Part shown: in pieces, positions 34,783 through 43,815 of the stretch
How positions within the stretch are numbered: the first letter of the stretch is position 1
Layout: each line of letters starts with the position of its first letter
Program-made: the position numbers and the translations under genes
DNA from: CAWCPR01 sp963797475
Lineage (GTDB): Bacteria; Chloroflexota; Anaerolineae; Anaerolineales; UBA4823
Assembly: GCA_963797475.1 (NCBI GenBank)
Contig: CAWCPR010000020.1
Coordinates: 62,001-126,000 of the forward strand
DNA length: 64,000 nucleotides
Direction of reading: 5' to 3'
The notes under the pieces: generated by a model
Databases searched by the model: none
The model's input: only the letters and a program-made list of their open reading frames with translations
What the model was told of the DNA's origin: nothing

Positions 34783-37700
34783 ATGGCGAGGATTTCTCTG
34801 CGAGCGTACAACCGTGAAATTGAGAGTCTGGTTGAAAGCGGCCAGGTCGATCAGGCCATCGCCCACTGCCGGCATATTTTGAAGTTTTATCCAAAACATG
34901 TGGGGACCTACCGGCTGTTGGGAAAGGCATACCTCGAAAGCCGGCGCTATGGCGATGCAGGAGATATATTGCAACGCGTGCTCTCCTCAGTTCCAGAAGA
35001 CTTCGTCGCGCATGTCGGAATGAGTATTATCCGCGAAGATGAAGGAAATCTCGACGAGGCGATCTGGCACATGGAACGCGCCTTCGAGATGCAGCCCGCT
35101 AACAGCGCCATCCAGGAAGAATTACGTCGCTTGTATGGCCAGCGGGATGGGCTCGAACCGCCAAAGGTACGTTTGACGCGAGGCGCATTGGCGCGCATGT
35201 ATGCGAAAGGCGAGCTCCACCAGCAAGCAATCGCGGAATTGCGTTCCATCCTTGCTGATGACCCGCAACAACTCGATTTGCAGCTTCTCCTGGCGCAGGT
35301 CTATGCGCGCTCAGGACAGCGTGCAGAAGCAGCAGAAACTTGCAGCCGCTTGCTGCGAAAACTGCCGTATTGCCTGGAAGCAAACCGAATTATGGGGGAT
35401 ATCCTCGCTGGCAGTGAACGAGCAGAAGAAACCAAAGCATATCAATTGCGAGTTCAAGCCCTGGACCCCTACGCGAGCCAGGTTTCTCCGGCCGCGCCTT
35501 CACGTGAAAGTGTGCCAGATCAGGCAATTAGTTTGGAAAAGCTGGATTGGAAACCGGGCCAACTAAAATCCGATAAGGGCGAGCAGCCAGATTGGGCTAC
35601 TTCTCTGGGAGTTGAATTGGATGAAGGCGGCCCATCCAAAGACACCGTACCTGATTGGCTTTCTGCCGCTACTGCAGGGTTCGTAGAAACCGAACAGGAG
35701 CAGGCAGAGGAATTTACCGGTCCGGAAATTTCTCCGGAAACAACCCTTGAAGGCCAGATTGGATCCCCTAAACCACCCATCCCTCAGGAAGAAGATCAAA
35801 TCCCGGATTGGATGAAAGATGCCGGTTGGATGGCCGCTTCTGGTGCGGACGTGGAAGGCGCCATAAAGGAAGAAACCCCTGGTCCGAGCGATTTGTTTAC
35901 AAGCGGCACGGAAGGGTTGGAAGATTTAGCCTCTGCCGATATCCCTGAATGGCTGCAAGCGATTGCGCCAGGTGAGGAAGGCGCTGCAGGCGACAATCTT
36001 GAGGCGCAAGAACAAGCTGATCTTTCCTGGCTGCCAGGTCCGGAAACGGAAGAGGAAACGCCCGAATGGCTTTCTGAAGCAAATGATAAAGCCCCCGGAA
36101 TACCTGTCGAATCGAAAGAAGATCTCGACCTCACCAGTCCGATTTCTGGCGAAACCGAAGAGACTTTTTCCGAAACCCCAGCTTCAGCTCAATCCGAGGC
36201 GTCGGTTCTCCCGGATTGGCTCCAAGGGTTGGAGGGCGAAGAAGGTGAAGAAGAAAGCGCTGGCGAGTACTCCGAATCACCTGTCTCAATGTCTTTAGAA
36301 GCACCTATGGAAGAAATCGGTATCGCGGCGGCATCCGACCAGGAGACCCTTCCAGATTGGTTAAAGAGATCATCGAAGAGCCTGGTCCACAGGCGGAAAC
36401 CTCAGCGGAAGCCTTGCCGGACTGGCTGGAGGAACCGGGGAAAGCGCCGGGCGAAGGCGACACTCAACCCACGCAAATCTCATCCACAGCTCAGACCGAG
36501 CCTGAGGAAGTCGCCGAGCTTCCTCACATCGAAGAAGACTTGCCGGATTGGCTAAAAGGGCTGGAACCTGAAACGTCCTCCGTCGAAGCAGACCAGACCA
36601 CAGAACCAGTCGAAGTCATTGCAGAAGAAGAGCCCATTGAAAGTGAGACCCCAGCCTCTGAATGGCAGCTCGAAACCAAGCCTGCAGTAGATGAAGAAGC
36701 GCCTTCTGTCGAATCGGAGGCGCAAAAAGCAGAATTGGAAGGACAAATTTCAGAAGCACAGCCGGAGGAAGAAATCGATGAAGGGTTCGCCTGGCTGGAA
36801 GGCCTGGCAGCCCGCCAGGGCGCGGATGAAGCGTTGTTATTAAAGCCTGAGGAAAGGATGGAAACTCCTCCCCAATGGGTCCAGGAGCTATCAGGACAGG
36901 AACAATCTTCTCCTGAGGAAGAAGAGACTCTTACGTCCGGCGGTGAAGCGGATGTCAGCGAAGATGAGCTTAAACTTGAACCGCAGCAGCTCTTTGAACA
37001 GGGAATAATCGACCAGAATCTCGAAGAAGAGACTCCGGATCAGCCAGAAGTGGAGGTGCCAGAACAACCCGGTGAGGCTGCTGTGCCTGCGATGGATGAT
37101 GCGGATGCTGCCTTCGCCTGGTTAGAAAGTCTGGCAGTAAAACAAGGCGCAGATGAAGCTTTGCTCCTAAGCCCGGAAGAGCGTCAAGAAACGCCCCCCG
37201 ACTGGATTCAGGAAGCCCAAAGGGAAGCAGCCGAACATGTAGAAGAATTGGATGTTGAAGAAGAAGCCAGCCTCCCCGCAACTGAAGAAACTGCGATCCC
37301 AGAAATGCCTGAATGGCTTCGGGACCTGGCCGAGAAAGGAACAACCCCTCCATTCGAACCTGCGATTGACGAACAGGAACAGATTGATGCAGGAGCGCCG
37401 GTCGAAGAAAGTCGAATTGAGGAAATTTTCCCGGAGAAATCGTTGGAAGAGCAGGCAGGCGCCGTCTTTGAAGAGGAGACATTTCAGGCTGAGGTGCCTG
37501 CCAAAGAACAGCCAGAGGATATTCCAGACCTGCCAGAATGGCTGGCAGAATCAACCATCGAGGCTGGAGAAGAGGAAGATGCGGTTTGGCTTCCCCCCGA
37601 GGGTTTGACACAACGGATTGATCTGAACGAGGCGGGGCTGGTTGAGCTGGAAAAGCTGCCGAATATTGGGTTTATCCTGGCGCAGAACATAATCACTTAC

Positions 37701-38099
37701 AGAGAGACTTTCGGCCCTTTCAAGAATCTTGAAGACCTTGAAAACGTAACCGGTATTGGACCCACCAACATCGAAGAGTTGAAAGAATATATCTTTATCG
37801 AGCCGGCTCAACAACTCGAAGCTGAATCTCCGGCCCCACACAGCGATCTGCCATCAGAAGTCCAGATGGCGCATGATGAATTGCAGCAAGGTAAGCTGGA
37901 AGATGCAATTGCCCAATACACGCATTTGATCAACTCCCGCAAGCATTTGCAAGATGTGATTCAAGACCTGCAAACTGCGATTTACCTTAATCCTGTGGAA
38001 GTCTCTCTCTGGCAAACGCTTGGCGACGCTTATCTCCGTGCAGACCAGGTTCAAGAAGCGTTGGACGCTTATACCAAAGCAGAACAACTGCTAAGTTGA
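34783..38099 (+). CDS. TPR and helix-hairpin-helix protein with many PDWL motifs (one-base frameshift at 36363-36365)
   Basis: Repaired at an A run at 36363-36365, this is one protein of about 1,106 residues. Residues 1-235 are TPR repeats (LVESGQVDQAIAHCRHIL, RRYGDAGDILQRVLSSVP). Then comes an acidic, disordered-looking region of about 710 residues with at least ten (L/I/V/M)P(D/E)W(L/M) motifs. It also holds two copies of a 34-residue unit. A ComEA-like double helix-hairpin-helix follows (37617-37800, IDLNEAGLVELEKLPNIGF), and TPR-like helices close the protein (37857-38095). As written, the first frame ends at 36555; the second is open from before 36357. AGGTAGGA precedes the ATG. No membrane segment. 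It is probably a scaffold; function unknown. Confidence 0.8.
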
Positions 38100-38178
38100 T
38101 GGTTGGCAAAAGTGTTTGGCGCGCTTTGCGGGCCACGCAACACGATTTTAGATAAACATCAAAATAGGAAAGGCAATT

Positions 38179-38628
38179 GTGGAAAAATCTTTAGTACTTG
38201 TGAAACCTGATGGGGTTCAGCGGGGTTTAATTGGGGAAGTAATTTCCCGTCTGGAACGAAGGGGCCTGCGTTTAATCGGAGCGAAATTTTTAGCAGTAAG
38301 TCTGCAACTGGCAGAAACCCATTATGCGATTTACAAGGGTAAACCTTTTTACGAAGGACTCATTAAATACATCACTTCTTCACCGGTTATGGCAATGGTT
38401 TGGGAGGGCCCAAATGCTGTAGCAGCCGTTCGCCAGACGATGGGATCGACCCGTCCTACAGAGGCTGCCCCTGGCTCAATCCGGCACGATTTCGCCCTGG
38501 AGGTTGGACGTAATTTAACCCACGCTTCGGATTCACCTGAAAATGGTGAGATTGAGACGGCACTTTGGTTCCAACCCAACGAGCTCGTCGAGTGGCAGCG
38601 CGCCGTCGATGTATGGATTTTTGAGTGA
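38179..38628 (+). CDS. ndk: Nucleoside diphosphate kinase
   Basis: This 149-residue enzyme moves the gamma-phosphate of ATP to nucleoside diphosphates through a phosphohistidine. Family motifs are visible: the N-terminal KSLVLVKPDGVQRGLIGEVI, the Kpn-loop region and GSTRPTEAAPGSIRHDFALE. The catalytic His lies in NLTHASDSPENGEIE, which varies slightly from the usual NxxHGSD. The start is GTG with AGGAAAGG upstream. It is 79 bases after the PDWL gene and converges with the orphan cpaE. Length is normal for the family. Confidence 0.95.
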   Translation: MEKSLVLVKPDGVQRGLIGEVISRLERRGLRLIGAKFLAVSLQLAETHYAIYKGKPFYEGLIKYITSSPVMAMVWEGPNAVAAVRQTMGSTRPTEAAPGSIRHDFALEVGRNLTHASDSPENGEIETALWFQPNELVEWQRAVDVWIFE

Positions 38629-38649
38629 TCAGGTTTAAGAATTATTTCT

Positions 38650-39885
38650 TCATGAAAAAGTGAACAAGCGGAACCGGCTTTCTGTCGATTCTGGTTCCTG
38701 CTGATCATTAATCAACCCTGCGATCGCATCGATGGATTGGTAAACGGGAAGATCTTTACGATCCAATATAAATGGAATGCCCAGATTGCCAGCTCGGGAG
38801 ATCGTCTGTTCATCCTCTGGGATGGTTACTGCGACTTTTTGCTTCAGGCGCTCGCTTACCTTATCGGGAGTGATCGGGATATGTTTTCGATAACGGTTGA
38901 GGACCAATAATATCCTCTCCTTACTCAACCCCAGTTCATCCCACAAGTCGAGAAATGAACGCGTATTCTTAATCGCCGCGATTTCTTGAGTCGTGACTAA
39001 CACGATCAGTTCCGCTGCATCCAGAGCCGCCAGACAAGGGTCGCTGATATAACTGCTGGTATTCACGATCACATAGCTGAACATCCCTCTCAGGTACTCT
39101 AAGACCTTCATAAAACTCGCTCCAGAGATCTTCTCAGCAAATTCAGGCCTGGGCGGTGCGGCGAGAATGTGCAGACCAGAGCTTTTGTGCAGCACCATCG
39201 TATCTTCAACGACTTTTTTATCCAATTCATACACCCGTGGGACCAGGTCGAGAATTGAGAATTTTGTGACCTCGTTCAACGAGATCGCAATGTCGCCAAA
39301 CTGCATACTGCCATCAACGAGCGCGATCGTAGTATCCGTATTCTGCAATGCAACAGCCAGGTTGATGGCGATGGTAGTCGTACCAGACCCGCCTTTTGGG
39401 CTATAAACCGTGATGATTTTACCCTCAGGAGCAGCGCCATCCCTGCCAGCCAGGGACGATCCCACAGGCAACATCCCAGAGATTGGCCGTGTCTTCTCCC
39501 GCTCAGCAGATGACAGATCTCCAGCGCGGTTGATAGCGGCGCTCAGTTCCTCTAAATTAACCTCGTGCGTGAGAAAATCTGCCGCGCCGTCCCGCATTGC
39601 CCGCACCGCAGTGTCGAAAAACTTATCTTGAGAGATGATCACAACTTGAGTGACCGGAAACTCGCGGCGGATGATTTCGGTCAGCTTAATTCCATTCATA
39701 TCTGGCAGATTCGTATCAATTAAAGCCACCTCGGGTTTCACAGCGCGTATCATTTCTTTCGCTTCCTGTGCAGATTTGACCTCATTGACGATCTCAACAT
39801 TCTCCATCAAGTTGAGAAGCTTATTCAATTGCTTTGCTATTTCGGGCAGGTTCTCGACAATTAACACTCTTATTCGTGGGTTCAT
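38650..39885 (-). CDS. Second CpaE-like protein (receiver plus MinD/ParA ATPase), orphan
   Basis: This 411-residue paralogue of the cpaE at 3449-4702 has the same architecture: receiver (about 5-120, acceptor Asp in LIDTNLPDMNG) and MinD-like ATPase (about 155-385, deviant Walker A YSPKGGSGTTT). The receiver has Glu-Asn (VENLPE) where strand 1 normally ends in two acids, so metal binding and phosphorylation may be weakened. It stands alone, 34 kb from the tad operon, with its own promoter (39893-39920) whose -10 lies 7 bases before the ATG. A role in placing another surface machine is inference. Confidence 0.85.
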   Translation of the reverse strand: MNPRIRVLIVENLPEIAKQLNKLLNLMENVEIVNEVKSAQEAKEMIRAVKPEVALIDTNLPDMNGIKLTEIIRREFPVTQVVIISQDKFFDTAVRAMRDGAADFLTHEVNLEELSAAINRAGDLSSAEREKTRPISGMLPVGSSLAGRDGAAPEGKIITVYSPKGGSGTTTIAINLAVALQNTDTTIALVDGSMQFGDIAISLNEVTKFSILDLVPRVYELDKKVVEDTMVLHKSSGLHILAAPPRPEFAEKISGASFMKVLEYLRGMFSYVIVNTSSYISDPCLAALDAAELIVLVTTQEIAAIKNTRSFLDLWDELGLSKERILLVLNRYRKHIPITPDKVSERLKQKVAVTIPEDEQTISRAGNLGIPFILDRKDLPVYQSIDAIAGLINDQQEPESTESRFRLFTFS

Positions 39886-39892
39886 ACGCTAT

Positions 39893-39920
39893 ATTATCCG
39901 GACTGTCCTTTTTATCGTAA
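39893..39920 (-). promoter_or_regulatory. Probable leaderless promoter of the orphan cpaE
   Basis: On the minus strand TTACGA (39915-39920), a 16-base spacer and GATAAT (39893-39898) end 7 bases before the ATG at 39885. That places the expected start site on the start codon. Confidence 0.45.
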
Positions 39921-40102
39921 ATATCTAATGAATTTGTGACACACCCAACAAAAACCTTAATACAATCCCGATCACAAAATATTATAATAAGTTATTAGTT
40001 AAATTCAACAGGAATTAGTCAAGATTACCTTATTGAAAGGTGCCGTAAAACATCTTTCAAAATCAGAATAGGGGTCATCTATAAACATGTGAATGAAGAT
40101 CG

Positions 40103-41815
40103 ATGTCATCAACGCAGACAAACATTACCGAAGAAATCGCTTCCCAAAAACAGGTTAAGGTAGTTTACCTGGATCAAAAAAAGGATACAAGCGTGCCAGT
40201 TGAGAGCAACGACGAGATGACATTACAAGAAGCTCAACAAGTGCCCGACACCAACCAAGAAGGTATCACCAAGGTCCCTGGCAAAGTGGTGACCTCTTGG
40301 AAGGAGTGGAGGCAGCTACAGCGCGAAATCCCAACATCGATCGTTGAATCTGACGAGAAGTTAATCAGCATTCAAAACGCCTTGAGCGATTACCGTCTGG
40401 TTGTCACAGGCCTGGTATTTAAAGCCGACACGGTAGACCAGGAGATCTGGAAATTGTACAACCAGATTCAAGATGAAATTCCTGATTTGAAGCAAAGAAC
40501 CTCGTCCCGGCCTTTGTTGTTACGATCCAGGTCAGTCCTAAAATCGTTGAAACAATCCTGGGACGCTCTATTACAACAACAAAACCACCTGGTCGAATTG
40601 CTTTCCAAGGCTCCTGAGGAGCTAGAATTCCACAATAAGCTGCAGATCGTCCGGCAAAAGCAAAAGGATGAGATGGAACGCATCGAGGAGAACGCCATGA
40701 GAATTATGGCGGCTCGAAAGCAGCTCGAAGATGCGATCGGTTATATTGACGATCTTTACAAACACGGTGATCATGTCACCTATGGCTCACGAATCCTTAG
40801 AGTAGATGAGGCACAAAACCTCTGGTACCAAAAATTAGAGCAGATCATTTCCATCGAAAAGAAAGGGATCGAAAACCCGGATGAGATCCTCCAAAATATC
40901 TTCAAGCTCAAGGAGGCTATCCGCGAAGCACCCGTTTCCGCTCGCTGGGTGCGCTCCATCGAGGAAAAATTCTCAGAACTGGTCGAGAAACATGATCTGC
41001 TTTCCTCTTATGGAAAAACGATCATTCCTCAAAATGAGATCGCCCGAACTACAGTGATGATGTTTGAAAAGATCCCCAAACTTTGGGCAAGTGGGGACAC
41101 TGCGGAGTTCGAACGCACTTTGAATGCCGTTGAAGGATTCATTAATTATTACGATCAAAGGGTTCAGGCGGAGCTTGCCATCGCGGAGAGACGTCGACCA
41201 GGTTTGCAGCGGATCATGCCTGCCCCAGGGGACGAAGAAAAACTCATTGTCCCACAATTGACAGCATTGACCCGTTCTCTGATCAACGCGGTAGACGCTC
41301 GCGATCGACTGATGCGCGGACATTCTACAAGAGTAACAGCTCTTACCTTGGATACAGCCCGAAAACTTGGTTGGAATGAGATGGATATGAATTATCTGGA
41401 GATCGCGGCCTTGCTCCACGATGTAGGCAAATTATCCATACCGGAAACCATTTTGACGAAAATGACGCCGCTAACAAACGACGAATGGGACGTCATTCGT
41501 CGCCACCCATTTTACGGGGCCCAGATCATAAAACCAATCGATCTTCTAGACCGAATCGTACCTTGGATTTACCACCACCAGGAACGCTATGATGGGCAAG
41601 GATACCCTGACCATTTGACCAGGAAAGAAATCCCAACAGCGGCCAGTATCATCTCAGTTGCGGAAGCTTTTTCGGCTATCACCGTAGACATGCCCAATCG
41701 GCCCGCGCTTTCAAAAGAAGAGGCGACCTCAAAAATCCAGGCTGAGTCCGGTAAACAATTCGATCCGGAAATCGTTGATGTGTTCACAGAAGTCCTCTAC
41801 AATAAAGGCCCTTGA
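40103..41815 (+). CDS. HD-GYP-type phosphohydrolase with long coiled-coil N-terminus
   Basis: The 570-residue cytoplasmic protein has about 390 residues of helical, charged, coiled-coil-like sequence and then an HD-GYP domain (about 395-565). Motifs are RGHSTRV (His407), LLHDVGKL (His439-Asp440), RRHPFYG and HHQERYDGQGYP. HD-GYP enzymes usually cleave cyclic di-GMP. In the last motif, usually VADxFDALT, this protein reads VAEAFSAIT, so the metal-ligand Asp is Glu521 and the second Asp is Ser. Activity may be altered. No receiver or sensor domain is recognisable. It is 25 bases upstream of the zinc-protein gene. Confidence 0.85.
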   Translation: MSSTQTNITEEIASQKQVKVVYLDQKKDTSVPVESNDEMTLQEAQQVPDTNQEGITKVPGKVVTSWKEWRQLQREIPTSIVESDEKLISIQNALSDYRLVVTGLVFKADTVDQEIWKLYNQIQDEIPDLKQRTSSRPLLLRSRSVLKSLKQSWDALLQQQNHLVELLSKAPEELEFHNKLQIVRQKQKDEMERIEENAMRIMAARKQLEDAIGYIDDLYKHGDHVTYGSRILRVDEAQNLWYQKLEQIISIEKKGIENPDEILQNIFKLKEAIREAPVSARWVRSIEEKFSELVEKHDLLSSYGKTIIPQNEIARTTVMMFEKIPKLWASGDTAEFERTLNAVEGFINYYDQRVQAELAIAERRRPGLQRIMPAPGDEEKLIVPQLTALTRSLINAVDARDRLMRGHSTRVTALTLDTARKLGWNEMDMNYLEIAALLHDVGKLSIPETILTKMTPLTNDEWDVIRRHPFYGAQIIKPIDLLDRIVPWIYHHQERYDGQGYPDHLTRKEIPTAASIISVAEAFSAITVDMPNRPALSKEEATSKIQAESGKQFDPEIVDVFTEVLYNKGP

Positions 41816-41840
41816 TAAGAAGCATTAGATTAGGAAAATT

Positions 41841-42131
41841 ATGGAGAAATTCATCCAACCGTTTATTCACTTCGCGCCAGAAACTTGCGCATTTTGTTTT
41901 GGGAACGGGAGTGGCAGGGCTCGCGACGGACAAATGTATGAAAAATGCCCGGTTTGCAAAGCTCGGGGCACGATATTGGTTGCACAACCCGCCAAGAAGT
42001 GCGCATTTTGTAATGGCAACGGCAGCGGCATCTGCCGCGATGGTTACGAATACGATATGTGCCCAATATGCAAAGGAACCGGCTGGGCTTATGTTTACGA
42101 AGGGGACGAGTTCAACTGGTCCGACCGTTAA
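41841..42131 (+). CDS. Small DnaJ-type zinc-domain protein
   Basis: The 96-residue protein has four CxxC pairs arranged as two similar halves: CAFCFGNGSG with CPVCKARG, and CAFCNGNGSG with CPICKGTGW. This is the CxxCxGxG pattern of the DnaJ cysteine-rich domain, which binds two zinc ions, but there is no J domain or substrate domain. AGGAAA lies before the ATG. It is probably co-transcribed with the HD-GYP gene and is followed by a strong terminator at 42172-42196. It could be a redox or folding helper; function unknown. Confidence 0.8.
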   Translation: MEKFIQPFIHFAPETCAFCFGNGSGRARDGQMYEKCPVCKARGTILVAQPAKKCAFCNGNGSGICRDGYEYDMCPICKGTGWAYVYEGDEFNWSDR

Positions 42132-42171
42132 ATCCAGGCGATGTAAACGCGCTCGAACGCTGGTTTTTTAT

Positions 42172-42196
42172 ACGCCGGGAGGAGTCCTCCCGGCGT
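42172..42196 (+). terminator. Intrinsic terminator after the zinc-protein gene
   Basis: An 11-12 base-pair GC-rich stem (arms 42172-42183 and 42185-42196, tiny loop) is followed by CAGTTTTTAATT on the plus strand. It abuts the stop codon of the convergent lytic transglycosylase gene. Confidence 0.9.
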
Positions 42197-43443
42197 CAGT
42201 TTTTAATTCTGTCTACATACGTTACCGCGATGCTGCAACTACCATGTAAATTCCGAGAGAGATATCCCCACGAGATCGGTTCAGATCGCTTTCCCGTCAA
42301 TTCGAAAGCATCGCTCATACAACCTGCGCCGACATTGTAATTCGCTATTGTAAAAGACCACAAATCTTCGTAGCCGGTGACTTCACCGGAAATATGTCCT
42401 GTCTGGTTAAAAATCAGTCGGTCAATTTGTGTACAATTTGCGATCAGCAGCCTTGCGTACAGTTCGATGCTGTTGATGGCTTTATCGATATCAATACCGC
42501 TGTCGCAGCTTGGACAGGTCACGTCAAAATACTTCAAGATTGCATAGCCACGCAGCATGGCTTGAAATCTCGAAGGCATTTTAAAAAAGCCTGAGCTGCA
42601 AGACTCCGGGACAAACAACATCGGGCATACTTCGTCAAAAAATGTCGGGTCCCACATGAAAAGCGGGTCCAAACCAACTTCCACAGTTTGCCCCAGGCCA
42701 AAATGGATGCCATCGGACGCAGCGCCTGGCCAAAACTGACTTTCCTGGGCAAATAATTTCTTTAGCAACTGGGCCGGCACTTGTTCGTTTACAGCAGCCT
42801 GATAGATAGCCGTGTCAAAGCGATTTTGCCATTCGGTGACGATCGTACGTGCCTTCTCCAATCCGCAAGGATTGGCCAGACCGCTGGGAAGCAGCCCATT
42901 TCCCGGGCAATCTCCAGCAGAAACAACCCCATTTTGGATCAGCATCCCGGCCAGGTAAGCATACGGGATGTCCGTATGCAGTTCTTCTGGCGATTCTGGA
43001 GTGCTAAGCCAGAAAGGCAGCGTTTCCGGATTTGGATAAGAACCCCAAATTACGGAACATGCGGTATCCTGGCTTACTGCAGCTTGAAAAAGTGGGGAAA
43101 GAACGAGTTTTGGGTCGACCGGTATACTTCTGGGCTCGCTCCTGATTGGAATCTCGCTCTTTGAATCCGTATAAATTTCAGTGCTGCTTGCGCGCATAAC
43201 ATTTATTGGCTGTTCGATGATCCCCCCGCTAACGAATGTTGGTCTTATCTGTAATATTGCAAAAACGACCGCTATGAAAGCGGTCGTTTTGACAATACTG
43301 GCAACAAGCCTGAGATCGAAGATTGCGACCAGGTTATTCTGCTGTCCAATGCCTTCATGTTCCGCAGTTTTTGACGGGTTTGCCACCGCATCATTGCCGC
43401 TCTGTTCGAATAACTCAACAGAGTCCTGCACCGATTTCCACAT
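42196..43443 (-). CDS. Membrane-anchored lytic transglycosylase-like protein
   Basis: The 415-residue protein has a cytoplasmic N-terminus (about 1-50), one membrane helix (about 52-72, KTTAFIAVVFAILQI) and an outer part. The outer part contains an SLT-like domain (about 210-400) with LFAQESQFWPGAASDGIHFGLGQ-type sequence: the catalytic Glu lies in QES and the Gly-Leu-Gly-Gln is present. Such enzymes cut peptidoglycan glycan strands. The ATG at 43443 is chosen because GGGAGG lies 6 bases upstream; a longer in-frame start at 43548 has none. A terminator-like hairpin lies inside the helix codons (43262-43290). Confidence 0.75.
   Translation of the reverse strand: MWKSVQDSVELFEQSGNDAVANPSKTAEHEGIGQQNNLVAIFDLRLVASIVKTTAFIAVVFAILQIRPTFVSGGIIEQPINVMRASSTEIYTDSKSEIPIRSEPRSIPVDPKLVLSPLFQAAVSQDTACSVIWGSYPNPETLPFWLSTPESPEELHTDIPYAYLAGMLIQNGVVSAGDCPGNGLLPSGLANPCGLEKARTIVTEWQNRFDTAIYQAAVNEQVPAQLLKKLFAQESQFWPGAASDGIHFGLGQTVEVGLDPLFMWDPTFFDEVCPMLFVPESCSSGFFKMPSRFQAMLRGYAILKYFDVTCPSCDSGIDIDKAINSIELYARLLIANCTQIDRLIFNQTGHISGEVTGYEDLWSFTIANYNVGAGCMSDAFELTGKRSEPISWGYLSRNLHGSCSIAVTYVDRIKN
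43262..43290 (-). other. Perfect hairpin with T run inside the transglycosylase gene
   Basis: A perfect 11-base-pair inverted repeat (arms 43262-43272 and 43280-43290, 7-base loop) is followed by T5 on the minus strand. It has intrinsic-terminator form but lies within the membrane-helix codons, about 155 bases after the start. Confidence 0.6.
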
Positions 43444-43589
43444 GAAGGCCCTCCCGGCCGTGAAAGGATCAATTCGTTTCAGCGCAATTTTAAGCCAAAT
43501 CAATATAAAAGTGTAGCAAACATTATACTGGCAACCCGACATTCTCATTTACAATTTAGCAAGGTTCTCCCCTATTTTGAAGAATCTCT

Positions 43590-43645
43590 GGAGATTGCGG
43601 CGTAGCCGCAACTCTCCATCATAATGCGTGGTGCACCACAAGCGC
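43590..43645. repeat. Paired palindromes in the 43444-43815 intergenic region
   Basis: A 12-base-pair stem with one bulge (43590-43601 with 43605-43617, loop GTA) is followed by the perfect palindrome GTGGTGCACCAC (43628-43639). The pair resembles a repetitive extragenic palindrome. The rest of this 372-base divergent region shows only a possible CTGAGT/ACTCAG stem before the 43816 gene. Confidence 0.4.
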
Positions 43646-43815
43646 CCGACACTAATTCAAACGACCAACTGCCACCCAATTGCTCCAATTTAATTCTCCT
43701 CTGATATAATCCCCAGAAAACCAGGTGATCCTTAGAAATTCCTGTATCTTCAGGAAACCAGGCTGAGTAGCCGGATTCGTTTATAGGTAAAACTCAGCTA
43801 TGAAAGGAATTAACG

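Noticed and set aside
36357..36370. Programmed ribosomal frameshift in the PDWL gene
   Set aside because: No classical slippery heptamer or following pseudoknot is visible, and identical one-base defects occur in two other genes.
36970..37611. A 213-codon open frame on the minus strand opposite the PDWL region
   Set aside because: It is the mirror of a skewed Glu/Pro-rich coding strand, Pro/Leu-rich, without family resemblance or ribosome site.
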